This document shows positions 25,094-34,302 of a DNA stretch of 64,000 nt, in pieces; within the stretch, counting starts at the first letter, position 1; each line of letters begins with the position of its first letter. Made by a program: the position numbers and the translations under genes. Source of the DNA: Bradyrhizobium oligotrophicum S58 (GTDB lineage Bacteria; Pseudomonadota; Alphaproteobacteria; Rhizobiales; Xanthobacteraceae); the NCBI RefSeq assembly GCF_000344805.1, contig NC_020453.1, positions 4,621,001-4,685,000 of the forward strand, read 5' to 3'. The notes under the pieces are model-generated. The model saw nothing but the letters and a program-made list of their open reading frames with translations, did not search any database and was not told where the DNA came from.

Positions 25094-26371
25094 TCAGGCG
25101 GCCAGACACTTCTCCAGGATCGCGAGCCCTTCGTCCACGATCTCGTCAGACGCGGTCAGCGGCACCAGAATGCGGATGGTGCTCGCCGTGACGCCGCAGG
25201 ACAACAGGATGAGACCATTCTCGTGCGCCACACGAGTCACGCGCTTCGTCATCTCGGCATCCGGCTCGTCGCTGCCGCGCTGCTTCAGGATATCGAATGC
25301 AACCATCGCGCCAGGACCGCGCGGACCGGAAACCGGAACCAGCGTGTTGGCGCGCGAGAAGCGCGCGATCGCCGCCCGCAATCGGTCACCGATCGCGTTG
25401 GCACGGTCGAGCAGCTTCTCCTGCTCGAACACGTCGAGCACGGCCAGCGCCGCCGCGCAGGCCAGCGGATTGCCGCCATAGGTGCCGCCGAGGCCGCCCG
25501 GCTCGGCCGCGTCCATGATCGCCGCGCGCCCGATCACGCCCGACAGCGGCATGCCGCCGGCGAGGCTCTTGGCGACGCAGATCAGGTCGGGCTGGACGTC
25601 GTAATGCTCCATCGCGAACATCTTGCCGGTGCGGCCGAAGCCGGTCTGCACCTCGTCCGCGATCAGCACGATGCCGTTGGCGTCGCAGATCCGGCGCAAG
25701 CCCCGCATCAGCTCCGGCGGCGCCTGGTGGAAGCCGCCCTCACCCTGCACCGGCTCGATGATGATGGCGGCGACCTGCGAGGCGTCGATGTCGGCCTTGA
25801 AGATGAAATTGATGTAGGACAGCGTGTCCTCGACAGAGACGCTGCTACCGGCGATCGGGAACGGCGCATGCCAGATGCCCGGCAGCGGCGGCCCGAAGGG
25901 CTTCTTGTAGGGCAGCACCTTGCCCGTCATCGCGTTGGCGAGCGCGGTGCGGCCATGGAAGGCGCCGGTGAAGGCGATGATGCCGCTGCGGCCCGTGGCG
26001 GCGCGCGCGATCTTGATGGCGTTCTCGGTCGCCTCGGCGCCTGTCGTCAGCAGGATCGACTTGGCCGGGCCCGAGATCGGCGCCAGCGCATTGAGCCGCT
26101 CGCTCAAACGCACATAAGGCTCGTATTGCAGCACCTGGAAGCAGGTGTGGGTGAAACGGTCGAGCTGGGCGCGGATCGCGGCCACCACATGCGGGTGGCA
26201 ATGTCCGGTGTTGAGCACGGCGATGCCGCCGGCGAAGTCGACGTAGCGCTTGCCTTCGACGTCCCAGACCTCGCTGTTGACTGCCCGGTCGGCAAATAGC
26301 GGCGTCGCGTAGCTCACGCCCCTGACGACGGCTTGGTGCCGTCGCGCCAGCAGTTCCTCGTTTGCAGCCAT
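25094..26371 (-). CDS. gabT: Class III aminotransferase, 4-aminobutyrate transaminase type
   Basis: 425 residues, ATG at 26371 with AAGGAG upstream. Class III PLP enzyme: LLTTGAEATENAIKIARAAT (phosphate loop), FHGRTALANAMTG, the Asp of VLIADEVQTGFGRTG, and the Schiff-base Lys in VAKSLAGGMPLS. Best resemblance is GabT, which moves the amino group of 4-aminobutyrate to 2-oxoglutarate to give succinate semialdehyde. Other omega-amino acids such as beta-alanine remain possible. First gene of the operon; the M20 gene starts 38 bases downstream. No succinate-semialdehyde dehydrogenase is adjacent, so the gene symbol is tentative. Confidence 0.85.
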   Translation of the reverse strand: MAANEELLARRHQAVVRGVSYATPLFADRAVNSEVWDVEGKRYVDFAGGIAVLNTGHCHPHVVAAIRAQLDRFTHTCFQVLQYEPYVRLSERLNALAPISGPAKSILLTTGAEATENAIKIARAATGRSGIIAFTGAFHGRTALANAMTGKVLPYKKPFGPPLPGIWHAPFPIAGSSVSVEDTLSYINFIFKADIDASQVAAIIIEPVQGEGGFHQAPPELMRGLRRICDANGIVLIADEVQTGFGRTGKMFAMEHYDVQPDLICVAKSLAGGMPLSGVIGRAAIMDAAEPGGLGGTYGGNPLACAAALAVLDVFEQEKLLDRANAIGDRLRAAIARFSRANTLVPVSGPRGPGAMVAFDILKQRGSDEPDAEMTKRVTRVAHENGLILLSCGVTASTIRILVPLTASDEIVDEGLAILEKCLAA

Positions 26372-26595
26372 CGGCTCAACTCCTTGCAGGATCATTCGAG
26401 CGGCAGGCTAAGGCGCTGGTGATCGCGATCAATCAGCTTGCGTCCCGCGACAGGTGACTTTTATGCACCAGAGCCGCTGCAGGGCACAGATTACCGGCCA
26501 AGGTGCGCGGCGGTCCAGGACAGGTCGGACGACCGGCGCGCTCCAAGCGGCTCCGGCAAGCCGGCGGAGGGAGGGAACGGCCCGGCGACGGACGA

Positions 26596-28620
26596 TCAGC
26601 CGATCCGCTTCAACTTGTCGATGTCGCCCATCACGCCGGCAAGCTCGGCGCTCCGCTCGCGCACGAAGTTGACGAGCTCGGCGAGGACGCCCGTGATCGT
26701 CTCGAGCTTGGTGAACATCTGCTCGATCTGCGTGACGATCCCACCATAGCCTTCGCCCGCCTGCACCAGCTGTCCGCGCGTTTCCTGGATGTTCGTGCCC
26801 AGCGATGCCAGCGAGTTTTCCATGCCGCCGATCGAGGCGTGCGTCCGCGACAGGCTGGAGCGCGTATCCTGAGCCAGCTTCTTGACCTCGCTCGCAACCA
26901 CCGAGAAGCCGCGACCAGCCTCACCGGCGCGCGCGGATTCGATCGTGGCATTCAGCGCCAGCAGGTTGGTCTGACCGGCGATGGTGTCGATGATCTTGAG
27001 GATGTCACGCAAGCCGTTCATCGCCTGGGTCAGGCCGGCGAACTCATTGGCGAGCGCCGTCGTGTCGGTCGCCTTGACGGCCGAATCCGCGCTGGTCAGG
27101 ATCACCGAATGGATATCCTTGACGATGGTGTTGATGGCGGCAGTCTGCCCCAGCGCGTTCTCCACCTTCTCGCTCAGCATCGCGCTGGTGCCGAGATATT
27201 CGGTGAGACGCGCGACAATCCCGTCCTTGATCCGGTTGAGCAGGATCATGCGATTGAGATGGCTGCGGGTGAAGTAGCTGGCGAAGTTTGCGTAGTGAAC
27301 CGGGAACATGTCCGCGAACGGATCGCGCAGCTGCTGGCCCCGCGTGTCGAAGAACACCACCGCCGTCAGCGTCTGGTTGATGTTGATTCCGAACAATTCG
27401 CCGAAGGTCGAGAATCCCGCCGCAGGCATCGGCCAAAGACCGGACATGTTGCGCAGCGCGCTTTCGTTGTTCAATCGACGCAGGATGCAATCGTTGAGAA
27501 CCGCCCCGATCGCCGGCGGCTTGCCCTGCAGGAAGGCCTGGAGATCCTTCCTGGTCTGCTCCACGAAATCGGTCGCTTCCAGAAGCTCCAGGCGATCGCC
27601 CGAGTTCACGTCGCAGAAGAATGAAATGACGCCCGTCTCAGCATTGATATCCGCGACCGACCGGACGAAGAGGTCAGCGCCCACCTCGATCCCGAAGGAA
27701 TAGCGCTGCATCTTCGACATGACCCCGGCAGGCGTCGTCTTGAGCACGTCTGCAACGGCGTTGGCAAAAGGCCGGATCTCGTTGGTTCGCTCGTCGAGGA
27801 CGCCGGACGCGGTGCGCCGGTTCGGATCGGCCCCCATCACGACGAAAGACTGACCGGTCTTCTTGAAATTCTGGCTCTTGAACAGACTGAACCCGCGTCC
27901 CGGAGCCATCTTCATGAAGACCAGAAGCGCGTGATTTTCGATCACGCGGCTGCCGTCGAACATGTAGGTGTTCTTGAAGTCGAGCTTGCCGCCGGCCGAG
28001 CCGCCGACGAAGGCGCACGGGAACTTGCCGGCCCTGTACACAGCCTCCATGAAATAGTTTTCGCTCGCCGATACGCCATCGACCAGCGTGAATGCGAGCG
28101 TGTCGCGCACATCGATGCCGAACGGCGTGCGCACCGCCGAGAGCGAGCGGACGATCGCGTCGATGCGCGCATCGTGCAGCAGCGAGGGCGAGCCCTTGCG
28201 GATGTCATCGTTCTGCAGCGGAACGGCGTGGATGCTCACCGCCTGAAACAGATCGGCGGGAAACACCTGGACCACCACGGACGACCAGCGGTTGCCCGTG
28301 GGCTTGTAAAGCGTTGCGGGCGTGGCGGCGCAGAGCTCGCCTGCGGTCGAGACCGCGACCACGGTCGTGGCCCCGGCCAGCCTGCGGAGCTCGGATGTGA
28401 TCTTCGCGAAATCGAGATGCGGCGAGATGAACGCGAATGCAAGCGGCGACGCGGCGCCGTCGAACATGAAGCTTTCTGCGGAGACGCCACCAAGCCTGTC
28501 ATCCGTATCGATGACGCGGATCGTCTGCGCCTCTCGCGGGCTCGACGGTTCCAAGTCAGCGGCAGGAACGACGGCGGGCTTCAACGAAGCCTGTGAGTTC
28601 TTCGAGAACAGTGCCAACAC
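26596..28620 (-). CDS. Soluble chemoreceptor with FIST sensor domain
   Basis: 674 residues from a GTG at 28620. The N-terminal ~220 residues form the FIST_N domain (FIGPHLDF-like [40 protein letters not shown]). About 230-420 is FIST_C ([32 protein letters not shown]). A methyl-accepting signalling domain fills about 470-674, with the hairpin tip [34 protein letters not shown] split here for length. No membrane segment occurs, so it is a cytoplasmic receptor. FIST domains are thought to bind small ligands such as amino acids. No cheA or cheW gene is nearby, so it must work with a cluster elsewhere. Confidence 0.9.
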   Translation of the reverse strand: MLALFSKNSQASLKPAVVPAADLEPSSPREAQTIRVIDTDDRLGGVSAESFMFDGAASPLAFAFISPHLDFAKITSELRRLAGATTVVAVSTAGELCAATPATLYKPTGNRWSSVVVQVFPADLFQAVSIHAVPLQNDDIRKGSPSLLHDARIDAIVRSLSAVRTPFGIDVRDTLAFTLVDGVSASENYFMEAVYRAGKFPCAFVGGSAGGKLDFKNTYMFDGSRVIENHALLVFMKMAPGRGFSLFKSQNFKKTGQSFVVMGADPNRRTASGVLDERTNEIRPFANAVADVLKTTPAGVMSKMQRYSFGIEVGADLFVRSVADINAETGVISFFCDVNSGDRLELLEATDFVEQTRKDLQAFLQGKPPAIGAVLNDCILRRLNNESALRNMSGLWPMPAAGFSTFGELFGININQTLTAVVFFDTRGQQLRDPFADMFPVHYANFASYFTRSHLNRMILLNRIKDGIVARLTEYLGTSAMLSEKVENALGQTAAINTIVKDIHSVILTSADSAVKATDTTALANEFAGLTQAMNGLRDILKIIDTIAGQTNLLALNATIESARAGEAGRGFSVVASEVKKLAQDTRSSLSRTHASIGGMENSLASLGTNIQETRGQLVQAGEGYGGIVTQIEQMFTKLETITGVLAELVNFVRERSAELAGVMGDIDKLKRIG

Positions 28621-28864
28621 CTGATAGCCCCGCGTCCATTGGTAGCATCAACATCAACAATGAGTTGGTTAACGCCGCCTAATTGCCAATTGGTGTACGA
28701 GATCAGGGCTGCACTCGCGGCAAACGAGAATCTGCACCCGTACGACTACTGGTGCAGCGACGATTGATTCTCATTGTCACAGATCTCGCTGCAGCGCTGC
28801 TGACGTTCCCGAGTCGCGCAGCTGCATTGATCGGCCACGCCTCAACCGGGGAAATTCGGGCAAG

Positions 28865-29752
28865 CTATTCCGCGAGCACTTTCTTCAACCATCCCCGCAG
28901 CGCGGCGATGGCGGGCTCGTTCCAGCGCTCTTTGAGCGCGACGAGCTGATAGGCGCCCATGTGGATCGTCGACGGGATCACCTCGACCAGCGCGCCGCTG
29001 CGGATATCTTCCGCGACCAGCACCTCGTTGGCGAGCGCGACGCCCTGCCCGATGCGCGCCGCCTCGATCGCGAGGTGCGCATGCCACAGCCGCTGTCCGC
29101 GCAGCGTGACCAGCTGGTCCAGTCCCGCCAGCTCGAACCAGCGTTCCCACTGCGCGGTGGACTCCTCGTGGATCAGCGATGCCTTGGCGATGCCTGCAAG
29201 CGTCGTGATCCCCGGGAAGCGCGCCAGATAGGCCGGGCTCGCCACCGGAAACACCCGCGGACGCACCAATTCCTCGGCCACCACCGCGCCGCCCGTCTCG
29301 ATCACCTCGGCATAGACGATCTCGGCATCGGCCTCGCCGCGCGGCAGGTCTGGATGCGACAGCGTCGGCTGCAGGTTGATGTCCCAGTTCCGCGGCGGAC
29401 CGGTCAGCTCCGGTAGCCGCGCCAGCAGCCGCCGATTGGCAAGCCCGGGAATGCACCAGATGTTCAGGGTCGGGCGCGCCGCCGGTCTGATCAGCGTGGT
29501 GGCGCGGGCGATGATGTCGAAGGCCTGGGTGACCTCGGCGTGGAACAAGCGGCCGAGGTCGGTGAGCGCGAGGCCCCGCCCCTCCGCGCGCACCAGCACG
29601 ACGCCGAGGCTGCGCTGCAGATTCTGCAGATGGCGCGACACGACGGTATGGCTGACGGCGAGCTCGTCGCCGGCCGCGCGCACGCTGCCCCTGCGGCCAA
29701 CCGCCTCGAAGGCACGCAGCGCAATGAGAGAGGGCAATCGTGGTCTCGTCAT
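28865..29752 (-). CDS. LysR-family transcriptional regulator (GcvA-like)
   Basis: 295 residues. I chose the ATG at 29752 so that the winged helix (LPSLIALRAFEAVGRRGSVR, AAGDELAVSHTVVSRHLQNL) is N-terminal; the longer frame adds 43 unlikely residues. The effector domain follows (WDINLQPTLSHPDL, GEADAEIVYAEV, IEAARIGQGVALANEVL), of the GcvA/AmpR-like subgroup. There is no divergent neighbour within 390 bases and no obvious target gene, so its regulon is unknown. The FIST receptor gene lies downstream on the same strand after 244 bases. Confidence 0.87.
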   Translation of the reverse strand: MTRPRLPSLIALRAFEAVGRRGSVRAAGDELAVSHTVVSRHLQNLQRSLGVVLVRAEGRGLALTDLGRLFHAEVTQAFDIIARATTLIRPAARPTLNIWCIPGLANRRLLARLPELTGPPRNWDINLQPTLSHPDLPRGEADAEIVYAEVIETGGAVVAEELVRPRVFPVASPAYLARFPGITTLAGIAKASLIHEESTAQWERWFELAGLDQLVTLRGQRLWHAHLAIEAARIGQGVALANEVLVAEDIRSGALVEVIPSTIHMGAYQLVALKERWNEPAIAALRGWLKKVLAE

Positions 29753-30142
29753 GCTCGCACAGTTGTCAGCCTGCGCGATCCACTCCCTCGCCCGCCCGCA
29801 AGCGCGCCGCCACGATCTGTCGTTCTCGCGGCTGATGTCGGAGCGCCGGCCACCTTGGCGACGTCCGCAGACCGAACGCATGCGCTCCGCACGGAGTGCT
29901 GCACAAGGCCATGAGGGCGCTTACGCGCGTCATGTCCGCTCTTAGCGTCCGGAGCAGCGCGACGCCAGCCCACATGCTGCCACAGTCGGCAGCGACGCGG
30001 CTCGGCGCGCGCGCGAGGTTAATGCGGCCGGCGGACGAGCAAACACCCCTTAAGGATCGTCTCGCCGCCGGTGCGCCTTGCCTAAAAGTTTCCACAATCG
30101 GATTCTGAATCGGTGCTGCTTCGAGCAGGAGAACCCAAGGAC
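29753..30142. other. Intergenic region between divergent genes
   Basis: About 390 bases. A short dyad GCGCTCCG-CA-CGGAGTGC-like stretch lies around 29883-29900. No coding frame or clear promoter is recognised. Confidence 0.4.
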
Positions 30143-30403
30143 ATGCAGATCGCCCCCATGATCTTCGTCGGTTCGCTGGCTGCCATCGTCGCGACGGCAA
30201 GCCCCGCATTGGCGAAGAATACCCAGACGCCCCAGACCTCCAGGACGGACGAGCAGACCACCTCGTCCTCCGGGTGCCGCGCCTACCAGCAGGCGCCCGA
30301 CGGGAGCTGGAAGGAACTGCCCTGCCAAGGTGGAGGCCAGGCGGCCAGCGCGCCGCGGCGGCAGCAGTCGGTGACCAACACGCCGAGCAGCGCCGCACGG
30401 TAG
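30143..30403 (+). CDS. Small exported protein of unknown function
   Basis: 86 residues, ATG at 30143 with CAAGG upstream. The signal peptide is about 24 residues (ending SPALAK). The mature part is Thr/Ser/Gln-rich with two Cys (SSGCRAYQ and LPCQGG) about 18 residues apart, probably a disulfide around a WKEL motif. No family recognised. Its tail converges on the FMN reductase gene. Confidence 0.65.
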   Translation: MQIAPMIFVGSLAAIVATASPALAKNTQTPQTSRTDEQTTSSSGCRAYQQAPDGSWKELPCQGGGQAASAPRRQQSVTNTPSSAAR

Positions 30404-30465
30404 TCGTCTCGATGCGAGCCAGCCGGAGCGCGCCTGCGCTCCGGCCCGCACGTCAGCGACCGGCT

Positions 30466-31056
30466 TCAATAGGGTGGCGCCTTGCGCGCCCGCTGGTCCC
30501 GGCTCGCCTCGACCCACCACAACAGATCATCGGCGAACCGCGGGAACGCGCGCTCCAGCGCCTTGCCGGCATCGCCCATGGGCTTGCCGTCGGCCGACAA
30601 CGCCTGTCCGATGGGACCGACCGCGAGCGTGCTCGACACCACGACCATGCCCATCTCCGACAGGGTGCCGTGCCAGGCGGTCGCCGCCCGCGCCCCCGAC
30701 AGCCGGCCCGCCGAGTAGCTCGCAATTGCAGCAGGGCGCCAGAACCATTCCTCGAGGAAATGGTCGGTGAGGTTCTTCAGTCCGGGCTGCATGCCCCAAT
30801 TATATTCGCCGGTGACGAACACGAAGCCGTCGGCGGCGCGGATCTTGGCCGCAAGCTCCGCCATGGCCGGCGGCGCTTCGCCCGGCCGGTATTCCTTGTA
30901 CATGCGATCGAGCATCGGCAGGCCGACCGCCTTGGCGTCGATCAGCTCGACGTCGTGTCCCCTGGCGCTGATGCCGTCGACGACGAACTGCGCCAGCCGG
31001 ATACCCATCCGGTCGATGCGATAGGAGCCGTAGAGGACGAGGATGCGGAAGCTCAT
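30466..31056 (-). CDS. NADPH-dependent FMN reductase-family oxidoreductase
   Basis: 196 residues, cytoplasmic flavodoxin-fold enzyme. The FMN phosphate loop is LYGSYRIDRMG near residues 8-18, and the second signature FVTGEYNWGMQPGLKNLTDH is the family's YN-x-S-x-P-G-x-L-K-N motif with changes. It reduces flavins, quinones or azo compounds with NAD(P)H. It could supply reduced FMN to the SfnG-like monooxygenase encoded 7.5 kb away, but the genes are not linked in an operon and this is speculative. Confidence 0.87.
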   Translation of the reverse strand: MSFRILVLYGSYRIDRMGIRLAQFVVDGISARGHDVELIDAKAVGLPMLDRMYKEYRPGEAPPAMAELAAKIRAADGFVFVTGEYNWGMQPGLKNLTDHFLEEWFWRPAAIASYSAGRLSGARAATAWHGTLSEMGMVVVSSTLAVGPIGQALSADGKPMGDAGKALERAFPRFADDLLWWVEASRDQRARKAPPY

Positions 31057-31186
31057 GGCGGGTCAACTCCTGGCCGGTCGATCCGTGCCAGTCTACCACG
31101 CCTGCATTGCCATCGAGGTCGATCGTGGTGACGCCGCGGAGTGCCGATCCGCGGCGGGTCTCTGCCGAAGCCTGGTCGCGGGCGGT

Positions 31187-31465
31187 CTAACGCGTCACGG
31201 TCGCCGAGGCCGAGCGCTCTGACGGCCGTCCGAACACGCTGCGGCAACCGTCGCTGAGGCTGGCGCGCTGCTTCATCATGCAGGCGATGATGCGGTCGCG
31301 GTCGGGAATCTCCGACGAGCACAGCCGGAACACGTCGCCGGTACACAGCCGCCGCTGGTCGTCCTCCGTGAAGGCGTGGCCCGCGCGCGGGCCGGCCACC
31401 AACGCCAGCGCCAGCCCCGCCATCGCCACATTCACGTTCCGCATCCTGAACAGATCAGTTCGCAT
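31187..31465 (-). CDS. Exported cysteine-rich protein with GLG1-like repeat
   Basis: 92 residues. I start at the ATG at 31465, with GGGGA upstream; TTG at 31477 and ATG at 31441 are alternatives. Signal peptide to about residue 31 (RAGHAFTEDD). The mature part has four Cys in the pattern RRLCTGDVFRLCSSEIPDRD, IIACMMKQRASLSDGCRSVF, which resembles one cysteine-rich repeat of the GLG1 type seen in rhizobial exported proteins. It is probably disulfide-bonded in the periplasm. Function unknown. Confidence 0.7.
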   Translation of the reverse strand: MRTDLFRMRNVNVAMAGLALALVAGPRAGHAFTEDDQRRLCTGDVFRLCSSEIPDRDRIIACMMKQRASLSDGCRSVFGRPSERSASATVTR

Positions 31466-31768
31466 CGCCGTCCCCAATTCGCCCGCTGTTTGTCTGGTTC
31501 ACCCGCTGCTCTCGCTGATGTCGCGAAGCAGTTGCCGCCGCAGAATCAAATGATGACACGTCGCCGCGCGCCTTCAACAAGCGCTCTCGTCCCTGCACCA
31601 CTATTTTGCCGTCTGTTGCATCTTCGACTCCTTCGCAGCCAAGGAACCTGTGATGCGCCGCCAAATTGTCATTAGGCGAACGCAATCCGGCCCAGCGGCG
31701 CTCACACTCTCGCGGCGTAGTGGTGGCGCTCCGGGCCATCGCCCCGAGCCGATGTATGGAGTGGCGTC
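31466..31768. other. Intergenic region between divergent small genes
   Basis: 303 bases with no coding frame. GGAAC around 31644 is not followed by a proper EcfG -10 element (GTC at the expected place), so no promoter is claimed. Confidence 0.4.
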
Positions 31769-32215
31769 ATGGCGTACACGATGATCGCTGAGCGGGAGCA
31801 GCAGAAGATCCGCAAGCAGCGCGAAAGCGCGCTGATCGTGATCGCCAATGCACAGGTCATGGAGGCCGAAGGCTGGCAGGTCGTGATCACCGACGAGGAC
31901 GGCAACAGCCTGCCGCTCGCCGAGTTCGAGGCCAGCCTCTCGCAGAAATTCTCGTCCTGGTACAAAGCCAAATCACGGCCGGTGGTGCCCACCACCATTC
32001 CCGGACCGAACCTGTTCTCGGAGCCGGCCAATGACGACGCCGGGCCGGAAGACGTCATCGCGGCAGAGCTTGCGGCCGAGCAGGTCGAGACGGCTGCCGC
32101 CGAGGTCCAGCAGATCGCCGAGGACGATTTCGAAACGGCCGAGACCGCCAATGCTGTCCCGGCCGAGAAGGCCGAGCGCGAAGACATCGCGCTCGACGCC
32201 GAGGTGGCTGGCTAG
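31769..32215 (+). CDS. Conserved-type hypothetical protein with acidic tail
   Basis: 148 residues. The N-terminal half is basic-helical then mixed (EREQQKIRKQRESALIVIAN, EGWQVVITDEDGNSLPLAEF). The C-terminal ~60 residues are rich in Ala and Glu (AAELAAEQVETAAAEVQQIA) and look disordered or helical. No signal peptide, cysteine or catalytic motif. It converges on the sulfur operon with 31 bases between stops. No function can be given. Confidence 0.68.
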   Translation: MAYTMIAEREQQKIRKQRESALIVIANAQVMEAEGWQVVITDEDGNSLPLAEFEASLSQKFSSWYKAKSRPVVPTTIPGPNLFSEPANDDAGPEDVIAAELAAEQVETAAAEVQQIAEDDFETAETANAVPAEKAEREDIALDAEVAG

Positions 32216-32246
32216 CGCTGCGGCCGCGCCGCAGCATCAGGGAGCA

Positions 32247-33443
32247 TTACTCCCCGCCTTCGTAGAACAGCTCGAGCGGCAGCCCGACCTGGGCCTTGCC
32301 GATCCATTCCCGCGCGATGATGTTGGACGGCCCCATCGCGATCGCGGCGCGTGCATCGCGGAAGGCGCGCTCGATCGGGCCGCGGTGATAGCCATAGCCG
32401 CCGGTCACGGTCAGCGCTGACGACGCCACCTTGTTGGCGACCTCGGCGGCGTGCACCTTGAACTCGGTCAGCGGGATCAGGAGCTCGCTCTGAGGCTTGC
32501 CGCCGTGCCACAGCTCGTCGAGCTTGTGCGCCAGCTCGATCCGCCACGGACGCAGGCTCTCGACCAGCACCTTGGCGGCGCCGAGCTCCTGTCGGATCGC
32601 CTGGTAATCCGAGAGGCTCTTGTTGCGGTCCTTGTGGACGAAGCCGGTGGTGTGCGCGACCGCAGCATTCAGCACGCCGCGCGCCAGCCCCTCCCAGACC
32701 GCGCCGAGGCCGATCAGGTAGACCGGCGAGACGCCGTCATAGATGATCTCCTTGCCCTGCCCTTCGGCGCCGAGCCGGTCGCGCCGCGGCACGCGCACGT
32801 TCTTGTAGCTGATGCCGCCGGAATGGTTGGCGCGGACGCCGAGCGCCTCCCATGGCCGCGACTCGATGCCCTCAGCCTTGCCGTCGACGATGAAGAAGAT
32901 GATGTCGGCCTGGTCCTTGGCGCCGGGCGTGCGGGTCTGGGCGACGTAGAAGTCGGCCTGGCCAGAGCTCGTCGTGAACGACTTGTCGGCATTGAGCCGG
33001 TAGTCCTCGCCGTCGCGCGAAGCCTCCGACAGATTGTACCACCAATGACCGCCAGTGGCGCGCTCGCTGGTCGAGTACGTTCCGAGCAGCCGGCCGCCAT
33101 CCGCCTTCAGCCAGCGCTCCTTCTGGTCGTCGGTGCCGAACAAATTGATGGTCTGCGCCGCGCCGACATGCATGACGTAGACGAGACCGGTCGAGGCATC
33201 GGCCTGGCCGATGCGATAGGCGGCCTCGGCGAAATCGACATGGCCGAGCCCGAGCCCGCCGAAGCGCGGCGCGTTGAGCACGCCGGTCCAGCCGGCCTCG
33301 GCGAGCGCGCGCAGGTTCTCGCGGGGAAAGCGGCCCTCGCGGTCGTTGCGGTCGGCATTGGCCTTGATGACGTCGGCCACGATCGTGTCGAGCTGCGGAT
33401 AAGGGCCTTCCTCGATCTTGCGTGCGGCAGTGCTGGTCGCCAT
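32247..33443 (-). CDS. Acyl-CoA dehydrogenase-fold flavoprotein, SfnB/DszC-like
   Basis: 398 residues. The acyl-CoA dehydrogenase fold is clear: N-terminal helical domain (FPRENLRALAEAGWTGVLNA), a middle beta domain with GTYSTSERATGG, and a C-terminal helical bundle with TGGYGYHRGPIERAFRDARA. The usual catalytic Glu context is not evident. Resemblance is to SfnB and DszC-type flavin-dependent oxidases or monooxygenases used to obtain sulfur from organosulfur compounds. It is the last gene of the sfnG/LIV operon, 27 bases after livF, so it probably acts on the same compound or its product. DszC-type members use reduced flavin from a separate reductase. Confidence 0.85.
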   Translation of the reverse strand: MATSTAARKIEEGPYPQLDTIVADVIKANADRNDREGRFPRENLRALAEAGWTGVLNAPRFGGLGLGHVDFAEAAYRIGQADASTGLVYVMHVGAAQTINLFGTDDQKERWLKADGGRLLGTYSTSERATGGHWWYNLSEASRDGEDYRLNADKSFTTSSGQADFYVAQTRTPGAKDQADIIFFIVDGKAEGIESRPWEALGVRANHSGGISYKNVRVPRRDRLGAEGQGKEIIYDGVSPVYLIGLGAVWEGLARGVLNAAVAHTTGFVHKDRNKSLSDYQAIRQELGAAKVLVESLRPWRIELAHKLDELWHGGKPQSELLIPLTEFKVHAAEVANKVASSALTVTGGYGYHRGPIERAFRDARAAIAMGPSNIIAREWIGKAQVGLPLELFYEGGE

Positions 33444-33470
33444 GAACGGTCTCCTCTGGATGTGATGAAG

Positions 33471-34247
33471 TCAGGCCACGGCCTGGGTGGTCTGCGCCGG
33501 CGCGGTCGCGCCGCCGAGATAGAGATGCTTGATGTCCGGACGCTGCCGCAGTTCGCGCGCGGGACCGGCGAGCACGCTGCGGCCGCCCTCCAGCACGATC
33601 GCGTGATCGGCGAAGCGCAGCGCCACGGTGGAGTTCTGCTCGGCCACGAGGATGGATAGCCCCTCCTCGGCATTGAGCTTCTTGAGCGCGCGAAAGATGC
33701 CTTCGACCACCAGCGGCGCGAGCCCCATCGACGGCTCGTCGAGCACCAGCAGCCGCGGCCGCGACATCAGCGCACGACCGATCGCCGTCATCTGCTGCTC
33801 GCCGCCGGAGGTGAGCCCGGCCACCGAACGACGGTGCCGCGTGAGCTGCGGGAACAAGGCGTAGACACGTTCGAGATCGGCGCTGATCTCGCCTCGCCTG
33901 GCATCGCGGCCGATCGCGCCGGTGATCAGGTTCTCCTCGACGCTCAGCGAGACAAAGCAATGCCGGCCCTCCAGCACCGGCACCAGCCCAATCCGCACCA
34001 GTTGCGCCGGGGATGACGACGACACGTCGCGGCCGTCATAGCTGATACGTCCGCCGGTGATCTGCCCGCGCCGCGCCGGCAGCAGCGCCGAGACCGCCTG
34101 CAGGGTAGTCGACTTGCCGGCACCGTTGGCGCCGAGCACGGCAACGATCTCGCCGCGCCGCACGGCGAACGACACGTCGCTGACGGCACGGATCGCCTGG
34201 TCATAGGTCGCCGCCAGATGCGCGACCGACAACAGCACGTCACTCAT
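33471..34247 (-). CDS. livF: LIV-type ABC transporter ATPase (LivF-like)
   Basis: 258 residues, ATG at 34247. Walker A is GANGAGKSTT (about residues 39-48), the signature is LTSGGEQQM (usually LSGGEQQM), and Walker B is LLVLDEPSMGL. It has the short LivF length with no C-terminal extension beyond about 20 residues. It pairs with the LivG ATPase encoded in the same operon. In the hydrophobic-amino-acid uptake family these two ATPases energise LivHM. The substrate here is probably an organosulfur compound rather than an amino acid, judged from the flanking sfn-like genes. Confidence 0.88.
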   Translation of the reverse strand: MSDVLLSVAHLAATYDQAIRAVSDVSFAVRRGEIVAVLGANGAGKSTTLQAVSALLPARRGQITGGRISYDGRDVSSSSPAQLVRIGLVPVLEGRHCFVSLSVEENLITGAIGRDARRGEISADLERVYALFPQLTRHRRSVAGLTSGGEQQMTAIGRALMSRPRLLVLDEPSMGLAPLVVEGIFRALKKLNAEEGLSILVAEQNSTVALRFADHAIVLEGGRSVLAGPARELRQRPDIKHLYLGGATAPAQTTQAVA

Positions 34248-34302
34248 GTCCTGAAATCCTTCGGTAGAATGCGCGGGAGATTGGCTCCCGCGCATGCAGG
34301 CC

